Source of the DNA: CATQHL01 sp965242895
Lineage (GTDB): Bacteria > Actinomycetota > Acidimicrobiia > Acidimicrobiales > CATQHL01
Length of the DNA stretch: 64,000 bases
Direction: 5' to 3'
Assembly (NCBI GenBank): GCA_965242895.1
Contig: OZ251507.1
Span: 744,001-808,000, forward strand
Shown in pieces: positions 42,091 through 51,046 of the stretch. The notes beneath the pieces are model-generated. The model was not told where the DNA came from and did no database searches. It saw only the letters and a list, made by a program, of their open reading frames with translations. The first letter of the stretch is position 1. Each line of letters opens with the position of its first letter. The position numbers and the translations under genes were made by a program.

Positions 42091-43434
42091 TCACGCCAAC
42101 GCCAAGCGTGCAGCCGAAACGCCGCTGCGGACTGCCCCTTCCATGGTGGCCGGCCAGCCGGTGTCGCACCACGCCCCCGCCAGGAAAACTCCAGTCAGCC
42201 CGCTCTTGGGAGGGAGGCGCAGACGGTCGCTGCCCGGTGTCCCTGCGAAGGTGGCTGCCTGCTCTCGAGTCACCACCGATTCAGTGACCTGAGCAACCGC
42301 CGCCGCCGGGAAGAGACGCTCCATTTCCGCCTTGAAGCGTGAGACCAGGCTCGCCGATTTCATTCCTATATAGGAGTCGGCAGCCGAGAGGGAGACTGCC
42401 AAGCACTGGCGTCCGTCGTCCAACCCCGACGCCTCGGTTCGGTCGAAGACGAACTGCAGCTCGCTGTCTATGGCGGCTGCGATCCGAAGTTCGGTCACCG
42501 GACGGTCGTACACCAAATGAATGTTGACGATGGAAGAACGACCCAGATCCTCCGGCCGACCTCTGTCGGGAAGGCTTCCTTGGGGCAAGAGCGAGGCCAC
42601 TTGATCATGGGGCACCGCCACCACCACGGCGTCGGCTTCCCAACTCTGTCCGGCGGCGAAGACCACAGGGGCGCCTTCCTCCCCAACGCGTACGGCCTCG
42701 ACAGCCGCTCGGGTGTGCACTTCAGCGCCAACGGCCTTCAACGCCCTGCGGGCGGCGGCGGCATGCAGCTCCCCCAGCGGCAACCTCGACCATCCGATGT
42801 CGGCGTCTTCGGGCGCGCCGCCGAGCAGTCCGGTGACGAAAACCTTCACAGCCAACTTGAGCGACGCCTCATCGGCCGGCAGGTTCACTGTGGGAAGCAC
42901 GATGAGATTCCAGAAGGTCTCCACGCTGCGGCGATCTGCTCCTCTCCTCGCCAGCCATTCGCCGAAGCTCATGCGATCGAGGGCGGGATCGTCCGGGTCG
43001 AGACGCCGCAAGGCGAGCGCTGTGCGTACCACCGACAAGCGCCCCGGGAGGCTCAGGTGCGGGTAGGAGAGCAGCGAGGCGGTCAGATGGAAAGGCGCCC
43101 GGGCATCGCTTCGTGAGATAACGCCCGCACGCCCGCCGGGCTGCAGAACCGGAACCTCCAGACGGGGTTGGAGGTAGACGCCGTCCGCGCTGCCGATGCG
43201 TCGCAGAAAACTCCGATACGCGGTGCAGCAGCGCATGAAGACGTGCTGTCCGTTGTCGTACCAAACGCCGTTTCGCTTGAACGACCAAGTGGCCCCCCCG
43301 AGCCGGTGGCGGCGTTCCAGAAGCACCACAGACGCCCCGGCGTCGGCGCAGTACAAGGCGGCGGAGAGGCCGGCCAACCCGCCGCCCACCACCACGACCC
43401 GCAGGCGTTCACCCCTCCGCTGTGCTAAAGGCAT
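42091..43434 (-). CDS. hpnE: Hydroxysqualene dehydroxylase HpnE
   Basis: A 447-residue FAD amine-oxidase-like enzyme, reducing hydroxysqualene to squalene. The dinucleotide-binding motif VVVGGGLAGLSAALYCADAG is near residue 13 and the FAD signature RHRLGGATWSF follows; NGQHVFMRCCTAYRSFL is characteristic of HpnE. The C-terminal FAD contact GVFLAGAWCDTGWPATMEGAVRSG is intact. ATG start, 9 bp after hpnD. Confidence 0.95.
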   Translation of the reverse strand: MPLAQRRGERLRVVVVGGGLAGLSAALYCADAGASVVLLERRHRLGGATWSFKRNGVWYDNGQHVFMRCCTAYRSFLRRIGSADGVYLQPRLEVPVLQPGGRAGVISRSDARAPFHLTASLLSYPHLSLPGRLSVVRTALALRRLDPDDPALDRMSFGEWLARRGADRRSVETFWNLIVLPTVNLPADEASLKLAVKVFVTGLLGGAPEDADIGWSRLPLGELHAAAARRALKAVGAEVHTRAAVEAVRVGEEGAPVVFAAGQSWEADAVVVAVPHDQVASLLPQGSLPDRGRPEDLGRSSIVNIHLVYDRPVTELRIAAAIDSELQFVFDRTEASGLDDGRQCLAVSLSAADSYIGMKSASLVSRFKAEMERLFPAAAVAQVTESVVTREQAATFAGTPGSDRLRLPPKSGLTGVFLAGAWCDTGWPATMEGAVRSGVSAARLALA

Positions 43435-43443
43435 CGGCTCGGA

Positions 43444-44361
43444 CTAAGGCCGCAGGCCGGCCAGGCTGCGCGCCGCCACCAGCGCCTTCTCTGCCCCCGA
43501 GAGAGAGATTCGACCCCGCAGCGGAGTTTGAGGGTCGATTCGAATGCGCTCCAGCACCCGCCTGTAAATGCCTGCCATGGCGGCGGTGCAGGCGCGGCTG
43601 CGGCAATCCAAAAAGTCCAGCAGCCCCAACCCGCGCTCGAACCAGGCGACTGCACGGCACGCCGTAAACCTGATCAGTTCCCTCGCCGCCTCGGGCGGAT
43701 CCCAACTCCCTGCGGAGACCCCGAAGCGTTCCAGTTCCTGTGAAGGAAAGTAGTTGCGCCCGAGGCGCTGATCTTCCACCACGTCGCGCAGGATGTTGGT
43801 GAGTTGGAGTGCGACCCCTAAGTCATCGGCCAGCCTTTCGGGCAGCTCAGGCAGTGCAGAAGCAGACGGGGCTCCTTTGAGATGCAGGTCGGATCGCAGG
43901 GGAACGCTCCGAGCCTTGACACCGAAGACGCCGAGGGAAATCCTCCCCACCGAGCCCGCTACGAGCCTGCAGTACTCCACCGTGTCGTCCATGCTCTGGT
44001 AACTCCAGCCGACAGCGTCATGCTCGCATCCTTTGATGATCTCTCCGAAGGCCGAGACGGGAATCGGAAAAACGGATGCGGCATGAGCGACCCCCACTAG
44101 AACGGGGTCGTCGTCCGCCGCGACGCTGCCGGCGGCCAGAGCGTCGATCTCCTCCCGCAAATCAGCGAGGGCGGCTAACTTCCGCTCCGTGGGAAGTCCG
44201 CCGTCGCCCACGTCGTCGATTCGTCTAGCCAGGGCGTAGACGGCCGAGAGGGCGCGTCGTTTCGGCGGCGGCAGCAGCCTTATCCCGTAGTAGAAGTTGA
44301 GCGCCTCCCGGCGCGTAATCTCTTCGCAACGGGCATACGCATCCCCCAGCGTGAGCGCCAC
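43444..44361 (-). CDS. hpnD: Presqualene diphosphate synthase HpnD
   Basis: A 305-residue trans-isoprenyl diphosphate synthase of the squalene/phytoene type, condensing two FPP to presqualene diphosphate. FYYGIRLLPPPKRRALSAVY and the Asp-rich ARRIDDVGD are typical of HpnD; the second Asp motif is NILRDVVEDQRLGRNYFP. GTG start one base after the hpnC stop, so coupled. Distinguished from HpnC by FYYGxRLLP versus NFPVALRILP. Confidence 0.95.
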   Translation of the reverse strand: MALTLGDAYARCEEITRREALNFYYGIRLLPPPKRRALSAVYALARRIDDVGDGGLPTERKLAALADLREEIDALAAGSVAADDDPVLVGVAHAASVFPIPVSAFGEIIKGCEHDAVGWSYQSMDDTVEYCRLVAGSVGRISLGVFGVKARSVPLRSDLHLKGAPSASALPELPERLADDLGVALQLTNILRDVVEDQRLGRNYFPSQELERFGVSAGSWDPPEAARELIRFTACRAVAWFERGLGLLDFLDCRSRACTAAMAGIYRRVLERIRIDPQTPLRGRISLSGAEKALVAARSLAGLRP

Positions 44362-44362
44362 T

Positions 44363-45397
44363 TCAGATCGGGTGTTTGATTCTGGTCGGATACGCCGAGC
44401 AGCGAAACAGACGACAGGCGGATCTCTCCGCTGCGAAGAGATTTGCAGCCCTCGGTGAGAGCGCCCTAGAAGAGTCGAGAACCTGCGAACAAGTCAAGTC
44501 CGGTGCGCACAGACGGATCATGTGAGCAGCCGTGCCGAGCCTGCTTCGACGGACGGACTTGCCCAAAACGTCGTAGCGAACTGCGACTATTGCGTCCAGT
44601 GTTGCCAAGCCGCCAGCCACGAATCCCGCCACCGAAAGGCGTGCATATCCTCGCAAAGACCTCACCAGGGCGCGGCCAGGCTCGAGCATCTCGCGCGCAC
44701 GCGTCTCCAGGTAAGCCACCACCCCCACAAGGGACGGCGAGGCCGCCCGGGACATGAGTTCCATCTCGGAGCAGCCAAACCCTTCCAGCACCTCGGCAGG
44801 CACGTAGACGCGCCCGGCCGCGGCGTCTTCGGCTATGTCGCCGACATGCTCGATCACCTGCAAAGCGCTGCAGACCGAGTCCGAGGCGGCCCGACGGCGA
44901 GGGGTGTCAGCTTCCAGGACTGCAAGCACCATGTGTCCCACGGGATTGGCAGAGAGAGAGCAGTACTCCATCAGTTCCTCCCAGTCCTGGTATCGCTTTT
45001 TCAGCTGATCCATTCGGTTGGCGGCCAGAAGCCGATCCAGCGGAGCGCGGGGGATGTCGAAGCGAGCGACGGTTGGGGCCAGGCGCCTGAAGACGGGGTG
45101 CTTCGGAGAACCCGCGTAGAGGGCGTCTATCTGCCCCTCTAGCCAGTTCAGGGCTTCGTTTCGATCCCCGGGGTACTCGTCGCCCAAGTCATCAGTGAGA
45201 CGGGCAAATCCGTAGATCGCCATAAGGTGCTTGCGAAGGCTCTCCGGAAGAATCCGCAGAGCCACGGGAAAGTTCTCATGTCTGGCCTGAGACACGACCG
45301 CTTCGAGGAGGATCGCGTCGCGAGCGCTGCTCTTCCTGGGAGCACAAGCGCGCTCCTGAGTCGAAGTACGCGCCGTTTCAGCGAACGTTGTAATCAA
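44363..45397 (-). CDS. hpnC: Hydroxysqualene synthase HpnC
   Basis: A 344-residue squalene/phytoene synthase-like enzyme converting presqualene diphosphate to hydroxysqualene. HENFPVALRILPESLR and the Asp motif LTDDLGDEYPGD are hallmark HpnC; the second Asp motif reads HVGDIAEDAAAGRVYVP. First gene of the hopanoid operon. The TTG at 45397 is the only start that keeps the full frame, yet the first ~35 residues are not family-like, so the true start may be internal. Confidence 0.93.
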   Translation of the reverse strand: MITTFAETARTSTQERACAPRKSSARDAILLEAVVSQARHENFPVALRILPESLRKHLMAIYGFARLTDDLGDEYPGDRNEALNWLEGQIDALYAGSPKHPVFRRLAPTVARFDIPRAPLDRLLAANRMDQLKKRYQDWEELMEYCSLSANPVGHMVLAVLEADTPRRRAASDSVCSALQVIEHVGDIAEDAAAGRVYVPAEVLEGFGCSEMELMSRAASPSLVGVVAYLETRAREMLEPGRALVRSLRGYARLSVAGFVAGGLATLDAIVAVRYDVLGKSVRRSRLGTAAHMIRLCAPDLTCSQVLDSSRALSPRAANLFAAERSACRLFRCSAYPTRIKHPI

Positions 45398-45696
45398 GAT
45401 GGCATCCGTGGTTGAAGAACTGGAAGTGGCGAGACTGCAGGCCTGCGGTCGATCTGAAGGCTGGCTACGTAACCGCTTGCGGCCTAATTACAGGATATTC
45501 GTGTTCAGTCCCAGCCAACGAGCGAGGAAGACACAACCGCCCATTGGCTTCGGTCTAAGTACTCGGCCTAAGTACAGGGTATCGTTCTCATGCCTTTCGA
45601 CTCGTTCCGCCGCCTGAGAACGGGCACTCGGAACGGGCAGGGCCGCCGCTGCTAGTTGCCCCGCCGCTAGAGCATCGACATGCGACGAAGCGCACC
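45398..45696. other. Gene-free stretch between hpnC and the BTAD gene
   Basis: 299 bp upstream of hpnC and downstream of the BTAD regulator gene (both minus strand). The hopanoid promoter should be here, but no clear boxes were found. Two near-identical 12-bp words (cggtctaagtac, cggcctaagtac) at about 45564-45590 are the only structure noticed. A 72-residue plus-strand frame here has no protein-like features. Confidence 0.45.
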
Positions 45697-47628
45697 TCAG
45701 CGGTTCTTCAGCAGTTGGCGGTAAAACTCCTGAAGTTCGGAACTGACCTCGAACTTCACATCGCCAGGTTCCTCCAGGTTGGCGAGGATGCGTTTCAGTT
45801 CTCTCATCGTCGTCTGCAGCTCCCCTCGGCAACCAGTGTGATAAGAGATGAGGAACTTTCTCTTGTAACACTGCTCACACCCGGGTGTAATCAACAATCC
45901 TTTCCAAACGCTCCAGCGCGCCAGATGGAAGTCTCCCAACTGCATCGCCAGGTCTGCGAGCTTATGCGCCGCCGAATCGATCTCGAATTCGGCGTGATTC
46001 CGCAGGGAGATGTCTGCCCACGCATACAAATCCCCTTTCTCGCCTCCGCCGAAGGGAATTCCCCGAACCAAGGACAACGCCTCTTGGTAGTACGGAACCG
46101 CCTTGCGTCTTTCCACTCGATCCGCGGCCTTGGCCAACCGCTTGAATCTCTCCAAATCGGAAGTCACCTCTTTGGACAAGCAGTAGGCCCCGTTGCTAGT
46201 GCAATAGGGCAAGTAAAAGTCGCCTTCGTGGTTCCTGCCTAGGACTGCCCTGGCACGATGCACTGCATTGCTGAGGGCGCGAGGTCCCGGAGGAACGCCG
46301 CGGCCCCACAGCCAGTGCTCCAGTTCACGCACCGTCGCCCCATCGGAATGAAACGCCAAGTAGCAGATGAGTGCGAGTGTTCGAGCTGAGATCTCCGAAC
46401 TCTTCAAGCCATTTACTTGAACTATCCCCAGCACACGCAGATCCACCGCACCTGGTTGCGAGCCGGCAGGAGCGACAAAGCCGGCGCTCTCAGCGTCGAT
46501 CCCGTTGCCTCCGCCGTCCTCCCGCGCCGGCGGCTTTCCGACGTCTGCGGGAGCATCCTCAACATCAGCCCGGGGCGCATCCAAACCTCCGACAGGGCGA
46601 ACCCTTCTTCTAGACGGCGAGGCGGTGAATGAACCACCTGAAGACAGGGAGTCGGCCTTACGCAACTCCAGAGCAGTCGTCTCCCACCGCAGACAATCTT
46701 CAGAAACAGGAAACGTACCGACCCCAGAGTTGTTCCAAGCGTCTCCGTTGGCCGAAGGGTCGGGTTCCTTGTATTCCCGGTCACTCTCTCCGAGCACCAC
46801 CAAGCGCAGAGCACCTTGGTGATGCAAACGCTCCAAGATCTTCCTGTCTTGCGGATGAGGATCCAGCGCCAGCACACAAAGGTCGCAGCCAGCCTCACGC
46901 GAGTAGGCAGCGCCATTCCAACCCAACGAGTTGCCGTCATGCAAATCAAGCTGGCCGGCGCCATCCGGACTCAACAAACTGGAGCCATCCGAATTAAACG
47001 GGTCGGCTGGATCAGGAAACCCGCTGAACCGCTGCATCTTCAATGCAGTTAGAAATCGAGGCGCCACCGTGACTCTCTCATTCTTCGCCAAGGATCGCCC
47101 GAAGCCCAGACAAACGACGCTCACGTCCTTGGCTAACGGGCTGTTCGTCATCTCGTGTGCGACCGACTCGAGTTTGCCGAGCACTGAAGGGCGGTCACCT
47201 ACGAACGTGATGCTGCTGAGCTGTCCGAGGTTGCCCAATACGAGCATGCGTCTTTTCGGGTGATATCCCAGCGTGACCAGAAACGGCCAAGGATGGGCGC
47301 TCACATCCGAATGTGCGGCCTTCTTGATCTTGCTGCGTTTCAAAGTCCAGGACAAGCCGCCGTCGAGTACCTCGAAACCGCTCGGAACTATTGGCTGAGG
47401 TTCCATGAAAAGAAGATCTAGGTTCTCCTCGCAGGCTGCTACGAGCAGAGCCGGAGGCCTGCCGCTTCCGTTAGAGCGAAACAGCGCCATGACTCCTGCC
47501 AAATCTTCCATCAGTCCCTTCCGGAGAGTGCAGGGGTATTCCCAATCAAACGCCTGCCCACTCATGTTCAGCAGGAAGCCGTCCGGTGCAAGCATCATCC
47601 CATTTAGTCGAATCGAAAGTGGATTCAT
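45697..47628 (-). CDS. BTAD-domain (SARP-like) regulator-type protein of the tad locus
   Basis: A 643-residue protein. The C-terminal ~260 residues hold a winged-helix-like DNA-binding region (VDLRVLGIVQVNG ... ARTLALICYLAFHSDGATVRELEHWLWG) and a bacterial transcriptional activator domain of TPR-like helices (KRLAKAADRVERRKAVPYYQEALSLVRG). The first ~380 residues have no motif I recognise. The start is ATG 47628, with TTGGAGG seven bases ahead; the open frame extends further into the LysM gene. Such BTAD proteins stand next to LysM and tad genes in many actinobacteria; whether they regulate pilus expression or act in assembly is unknown. Last gene of the operon. Confidence 0.8.
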   Translation of the reverse strand: MNPLSIRLNGMMLAPDGFLLNMSGQAFDWEYPCTLRKGLMEDLAGVMALFRSNGSGRPPALLVAACEENLDLLFMEPQPIVPSGFEVLDGGLSWTLKRSKIKKAAHSDVSAHPWPFLVTLGYHPKRRMLVLGNLGQLSSITFVGDRPSVLGKLESVAHEMTNSPLAKDVSVVCLGFGRSLAKNERVTVAPRFLTALKMQRFSGFPDPADPFNSDGSSLLSPDGAGQLDLHDGNSLGWNGAAYSREAGCDLCVLALDPHPQDRKILERLHHQGALRLVVLGESDREYKEPDPSANGDAWNNSGVGTFPVSEDCLRWETTALELRKADSLSSGGSFTASPSRRRVRPVGGLDAPRADVEDAPADVGKPPAREDGGGNGIDAESAGFVAPAGSQPGAVDLRVLGIVQVNGLKSSEISARTLALICYLAFHSDGATVRELEHWLWGRGVPPGPRALSNAVHRARAVLGRNHEGDFYLPYCTSNGAYCLSKEVTSDLERFKRLAKAADRVERRKAVPYYQEALSLVRGIPFGGGEKGDLYAWADISLRNHAEFEIDSAAHKLADLAMQLGDFHLARWSVWKGLLITPGCEQCYKRKFLISYHTGCRGELQTTMRELKRILANLEEPGDVKFEVSSELQEFYRQLLKNR

Positions 47629-47630
47629 CT

Positions 47631-49073
47631 TCACGCCTCCAAGCTCCCCTGGTTCTCGCCCTCCGCCTGAGGATGGAGAACCGGGGGAAACAATCGAGGA
47701 GCAGAGTCCGTGCTCCACTCCAAGTCCAAAGAACGAATTTCTAACGAGGAATGGTCAGGAGGATAAAGCAGCGGGAAGGTCTCTGCGTCAGCCTCCTCAG
47801 TTTCTCCAGCCTCCCCAGCGACCTCCGTCTCCCCTGTCTCCCCGCCTACCGCAGACGCCTTCCTCTCTTCGACCGGCGCATCTCCATCGTGGAAGAAAGC
47901 AAGAGGAGTAAGCGTTGCGTCGTTTGTCGTCGGCTCGGCCGCCTGCGAAACCGACTCGGCTTGATCTGCCCGAGGGGTGACCATCTCGCCGACTTCTTGA
48001 GGAGATGGAAGCTTCAACCTCCAACCCGGGTGAATCACGTTCGGCTGGCTGAGCACGCCTCCCGAGGAAAGCCCTCCTGCGTTCAGATCGAAGATTTCGC
48101 TCCAACGATTCGGATCGCCCAAATGCGTCTCCGCCAAGCTCCAGAGCGTGTCGCCGGGCTGCACGATCACCCAAGCAGGCGGATCGCGAACCTCATCTGC
48201 CGCGCCCGCCGAAGCGTCCGCAGCCGAGGGCGCAGCCGCCGCGCTTACCGCAACGCTAGGTATCGACGGCGCTGGCGACGGCGAGCCTTGTCCCAATCCC
48301 ACCGCAGCCGATACATCCGGAGGGGATGAAACCCCGCCAGAAACGACGCCCCCCAAGGCGGCGGAGGTGGCGGAGACGGCGGCAGCGACAGGCTGCAAAC
48401 GGTCAGAGACCCCGTTCGAGGCGTCGACCTCCTTTGCTCCTTCCAACCAGACGGAGCGCAGCCGACCGATGACCCGTTCCCTGAGATCCTCTTCGAAGGT
48501 GACATCGGGGGGCATGGGGGGCATGCTGGAAGACGAGGGCGGGAAAATGATGGACTCCTCAGGTGCGGCTTCTACCAGCATCTCGGAAGCCGCCGAAGAA
48601 ACAGGCCTCTGTGCATCGACCGTCACCCCGTCAAAAGAAGGAGAAGCCGCCGCTGGCTGAGTAACCGCTCCCAAACTTACGAGCGTCGCCATGACCGCAG
48701 CAATCAGACGAATCACCAACTTCTGCGTTCCGAACCCCCCGAACGGGAGACGACGTGCGTCTCGATCCCGCAGGCGCGCCGTGACCTCCGACACCGTCGA
48801 GATGGCCAGCTGAAACCACCAGAACCATACGAAACAGGCAACCACCTTCACCAATACACCCGACGGCAGCGCGCCGCTGTCGATGACCTCTGAAAGTTGA
48901 GCCCAAGAAGGGGCCGACGACGGCAGCGGGTTCCCCACCAGAATGACAAGAACCAGGGGAACGCCTGCCACCAACCCCACCAGAAGCGCCAAGGCGCCCG
49001 CACCCACCGACACCGAGCGGAACCCGCCAGCGTCTGCTCTGATCTCTTGTGGTGACTTAAGCGATGAACGCAT
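47631..49073 (-). CDS. LysM-domain membrane protein of the tad locus
   Basis: A 480-residue protein with three membrane segments in the first ~165 residues (GALALLVGLVAGVPLVLVILV, VVACFVWFWWFQLAI, LIAAVMATLVSLGAV), a long Pro/Ser/Ala-rich extracytoplasmic linker, and one LysM domain at about residues 290-345 (WVIVQPGDTLWSLAETHLGDPNRWSEIF). LysM binds peptidoglycan glycans, so it may anchor the pilus machine to the wall. ATG 49073 follows GGAAAGGAG, so the 26 upstream residues in the frame are not used. A Glu/Thr/Gly repeat (GETGETEVAGEAGETEE) lies near the C-terminus. Confidence 0.88.
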   Translation of the reverse strand: MRSSLKSPQEIRADAGGFRSVSVGAGALALLVGLVAGVPLVLVILVGNPLPSSAPSWAQLSEVIDSGALPSGVLVKVVACFVWFWWFQLAISTVSEVTARLRDRDARRLPFGGFGTQKLVIRLIAAVMATLVSLGAVTQPAAASPSFDGVTVDAQRPVSSAASEMLVEAAPEESIIFPPSSSSMPPMPPDVTFEEDLRERVIGRLRSVWLEGAKEVDASNGVSDRLQPVAAAVSATSAALGGVVSGGVSSPPDVSAAVGLGQGSPSPAPSIPSVAVSAAAAPSAADASAGAADEVRDPPAWVIVQPGDTLWSLAETHLGDPNRWSEIFDLNAGGLSSGGVLSQPNVIHPGWRLKLPSPQEVGEMVTPRADQAESVSQAAEPTTNDATLTPLAFFHDGDAPVEERKASAVGGETGETEVAGEAGETEEADAETFPLLYPPDHSSLEIRSLDLEWSTDSAPRLFPPVLHPQAEGENQGSLEA

Positions 49074-49183
49074 TTTTTCTCTCCTTTCCGAGTTTGAAGC
49101 ACCCCTTCGACAGGGGGCAGATGTGGTTTTAGGAAACCAGCACGGTTTCAATATCAGAACGCTGGACGCGTCCGAGAAGTCGT

Positions 49184-49585
49184 CTAGCCGTATGACACTC
49201 CTTTGACAGCCCGAGCTTCGTGGGAGGCGCTCAGGGTGCGGAGTTCTCCGCTCACTCCCAGCAGTTGGGCAGGCACCTCGCGAGACACTTTGACGACGGC
49301 CCGGTCGGTTCTGGTGATCACTTCTACCTTGTATTGATCGTTTGTGACGGCCGCTTCGGCGGCACTCTTGGCCGCTTTCTGTTTAAGCCGCACTCTGCCC
49401 GTCAATCGGTAATGAGCAACGTCGACTTCCTGCACCGCCGCCCTTGCAGCCTGGCGTGCCATATCCGCAGCGGCACGCCGTTCACTGCGCAGAGCGGCAG
49501 AATCCATGACCATGCCGGCGATCAGCAGAAACGCCAGAGAGATCACCGCTAGGAAGAGGCTGATTGCTCCGCTCTCGTCTTTCAT
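49184..49585 (-). CDS. TadG/TadE-like minor pilin protein
   Basis: A 133-residue protein with one N-terminal membrane helix (ISLFLAVISLAFLLIAGMVMDSAAL) preceded by ESGA, then a helical stalk rich in Arg/Ala with AADMARQAARAAVQEVDVAHYR, a common TadG/pilus-assembly pattern. The +5 residue after the Gly is Phe rather than Glu, so it may not be processed like a pseudopilin. Only the last 133 codons of a longer open frame are real: the ATG at 49585 overlaps the stop of the previous gene (ATGA), and the upstream part is its antiphase shadow. Confidence 0.8.
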   Translation of the reverse strand: MKDESGAISLFLAVISLAFLLIAGMVMDSAALRSERRAAADMARQAARAAVQEVDVAHYRLTGRVRLKQKAAKSAAEAAVTNDQYKVEVITRTDRAVVKVSREVPAQLLGVSGELRTLSASHEARAVKGVSYG

Positions 49586-50094
49586 CCCCTGCCTCCGCGT
49601 CGGCGGTCCACGACTTCGATGCTGGTCGTCTCGAATCTGACCTTGCCGGGCATCCGCAGGAGCACCAGATCCTCGAGATTGGTGTCGCAGCGGATCGTCA
49701 CCGACACCGACCCTCCGGGACGCAGATTCGCAACGTCGGGAGCGACCGAGAGGTCCGCACAGGTGAGAGAACTGCGGTCCAGCACCGCATGCGCCGCATC
49801 GATCGCAGCCTGGCGCGCCGCGGCAGCGCTTTGACGCAGCGAAGCCGCCCTGGCGGCCTCTGCGGCCACGTCGCGGACTTCTCCGCGGGTCTGCCCCATT
49901 CGCCAAGCTGCTGTGACCAACATCAGCGCACCGAGGACGACGATGACCAGCAGCGCCAACTCCAGCGACATCGCACCTTTCTGGGTGTCCCTGCTTCCGC
50001 CCCGACGAGCCTTCCGCCGAGGCTTCAGGGAAGCCCAGAACCCCTTTTCTGCGACTGCTGCGACTGCTTCGGGCATTGAGTAATGAACTTTCAC
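49582..50094 (-). CDS. TadE-like pseudopilin 2
   Basis: A 170-residue protein with a 40-residue basic leader, a prepilin-type site KGAMSLELALL (Gly, then Glu at +5) and a hydrophobic helix IVVLGALMLVTAAWRMG; then RGEVRDVAAEAARAASLR, the TadE helical signature. Presumably cleaved by the prepilin peptidase at 56.1 kb and part of the Flp pilus base. GTG 50094 overlaps the preceding stop by 4 bp. Two cysteines (LTCADL, IRCDTN) may form a disulphide. Confidence 0.82.
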   Translation of the reverse strand: MKVHYSMPEAVAAVAEKGFWASLKPRRKARRGGSRDTQKGAMSLELALLVIVVLGALMLVTAAWRMGQTRGEVRDVAAEAARAASLRQSAAAARQAAIDAAHAVLDRSSLTCADLSVAPDVANLRPGGSVSVTIRCDTNLEDLVLLRMPGKVRFETTSIEVVDRRRGGRG

Positions 50095-50483
50095 CTTCTC
50101 CCCTCAGGAATGAAGCGCTCAAGCGGACCCTGAGCGATGCGGCGCACCGACGTAGGAAAGCCAGGGAGTATCCGCGGTGAAGAAGCGGACACGCTCACGC
50201 TGACCTGGCCGCGGTGCTCTCGTATGTCGACCTGCAGGTCTCGCACCATCTGCTCGGAACCGATCACCTCCCTCGCCAACTGGCGAGCCCTGTCTGCCGA
50301 ACCGCCTTTGGCCTGGACGGCCTCTAGGGCGACGTCGGCGGCGTCGGAAATGGCCAGCGCCGCGTTGTAAAGGAGTCCGAAATGGACTACCGACATGACC
50401 AAAGCCAGCACCAAGCCGTACAACAAGACGAATTCGGTCGTGAGCAGGCCGGCCTCCCTGCAGCAGAGATGGTCTGCCCGCAC
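50091..50483 (-). CDS. tadE: TadE-like pseudopilin 1
   Basis: About 130 residues. The prepilin-type segment REAGLLTTEFVLLYGLVLALVMSVVHFG has Gly followed by Glu at +5 and a hydrophobic helix, then AALAISDAADVALEAVQAKGG, typical of TadE pseudopilins. The frame is open far upstream through the flp gene, which cannot be coding there; GTG 50483 is the first reasonable start after flp and leaves a short leader. No Shine-Dalgarno is evident, so the exact start is uncertain. Confidence 0.75.
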   Translation of the reverse strand: MRADHLCCREAGLLTTEFVLLYGLVLALVMSVVHFGLLYNAALAISDAADVALEAVQAKGGSADRARQLAREVIGSEQMVRDLQVDIREHRGQVSVSVSASSPRILPGFPTSVRRIAQGPLERFIPEGRR

Positions 50484-50593
50484 CGGAGCGGGCGCCCGGA
50501 GGCGCGCTCCCTTGGCCGGTAAGCGCGCTCCCCTAGGCGGGCTCGCACACAGAGAGATTCCGCTCCGAGATGCAGGCGCAAGGCGGATCGCCT

Positions 50594-50833
50594 CTAGCTT
50601 CTGAAACCTCCGGTTCCCGTGTTTACGTCTACGTTGTCGGGGATCTTCTTGGTCACGTCCGCAGTGAGATTGCGCACGACCGCCACGACCACGATGGCCA
50701 GAGCCGCAACCCCCGCAACCAACAACGCCCACTCGGTGGTGGTCAGACCGCGTTCGTCGTCGCGCAGCCTGGCGCGAACGTCTGAAGCTGTCAACGTGAG
50801 CCATACCCAAACCTGAATTGAAATGCGATTCAT
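50594..50833 (-). CDS. flp: Flp-type major pilin
   Basis: A 79-residue type IVb prepilin. Leader to G29, then LTTTEWALLVAGVAALAIVVVAVV: Glu at +5 and a single hydrophobic helix, the Flp pattern. A 25-residue Asn/Thr/Gly tail follows. ATG 50833 has AGGAGGG five bases ahead (a TTG one codon upstream is not needed). Processed by the TadV-like peptidase and polymerised by the TadA/B/C machine. 110 bp to the next pseudopilin gene. Confidence 0.93.
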   Translation of the reverse strand: MNRISIQVWVWLTLTASDVRARLRDDERGLTTTEWALLVAGVAALAIVVVAVVRNLTADVTKKIPDNVDVNTGTGGFRS

Positions 50834-50876
50834 CAAAACCCTCCTCGCTTGTCTTGCGTTCGTCCAACTCGGCTCT

Positions 50877-50895
50877 CCTCCCCCACGGGGGGAGG
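50877..50895 (-). terminator. Hairpin between tadC and flp
   Basis: CCTCCCCC and GGGGGAGG form an 8-bp G/C stem with a 3-nt loop in the 213-bp gap between tadC and flp. Without a T-run it could be a pause/processing site allowing separate, higher expression of the pilin. The rest of the gap is GC-rich with gacggcg-type short repeats (50970-51020). Confidence 0.45.
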
Positions 50896-51046
50896 TCAGC
50901 GAAGGGGAAGAAGGGGGAGTTGACAGGGGGAAGTTGAACGGCCCGCAGGTGCGAAAACATCCCAGGACAGCGACGGCGAGGACGACGCCGACGGCGACGG
51001 CGGCAGAAGCGGCAGAAGCGATCGCCTAGAGAAATCGCCCTGTTTC

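Noticed and set aside
45399..45617. 72-codon plus-strand frame between hpnC and the BTAD gene
   Set aside because: No ribosome-binding site, low-complexity basic composition, and no family resemblance.
49586..50122. Long 5' part of the TadG-like open frame
   Set aside because: It is the shadow of the TadE-like gene; the ATG at 49585 overlaps that gene's stop as in a coupled operon.
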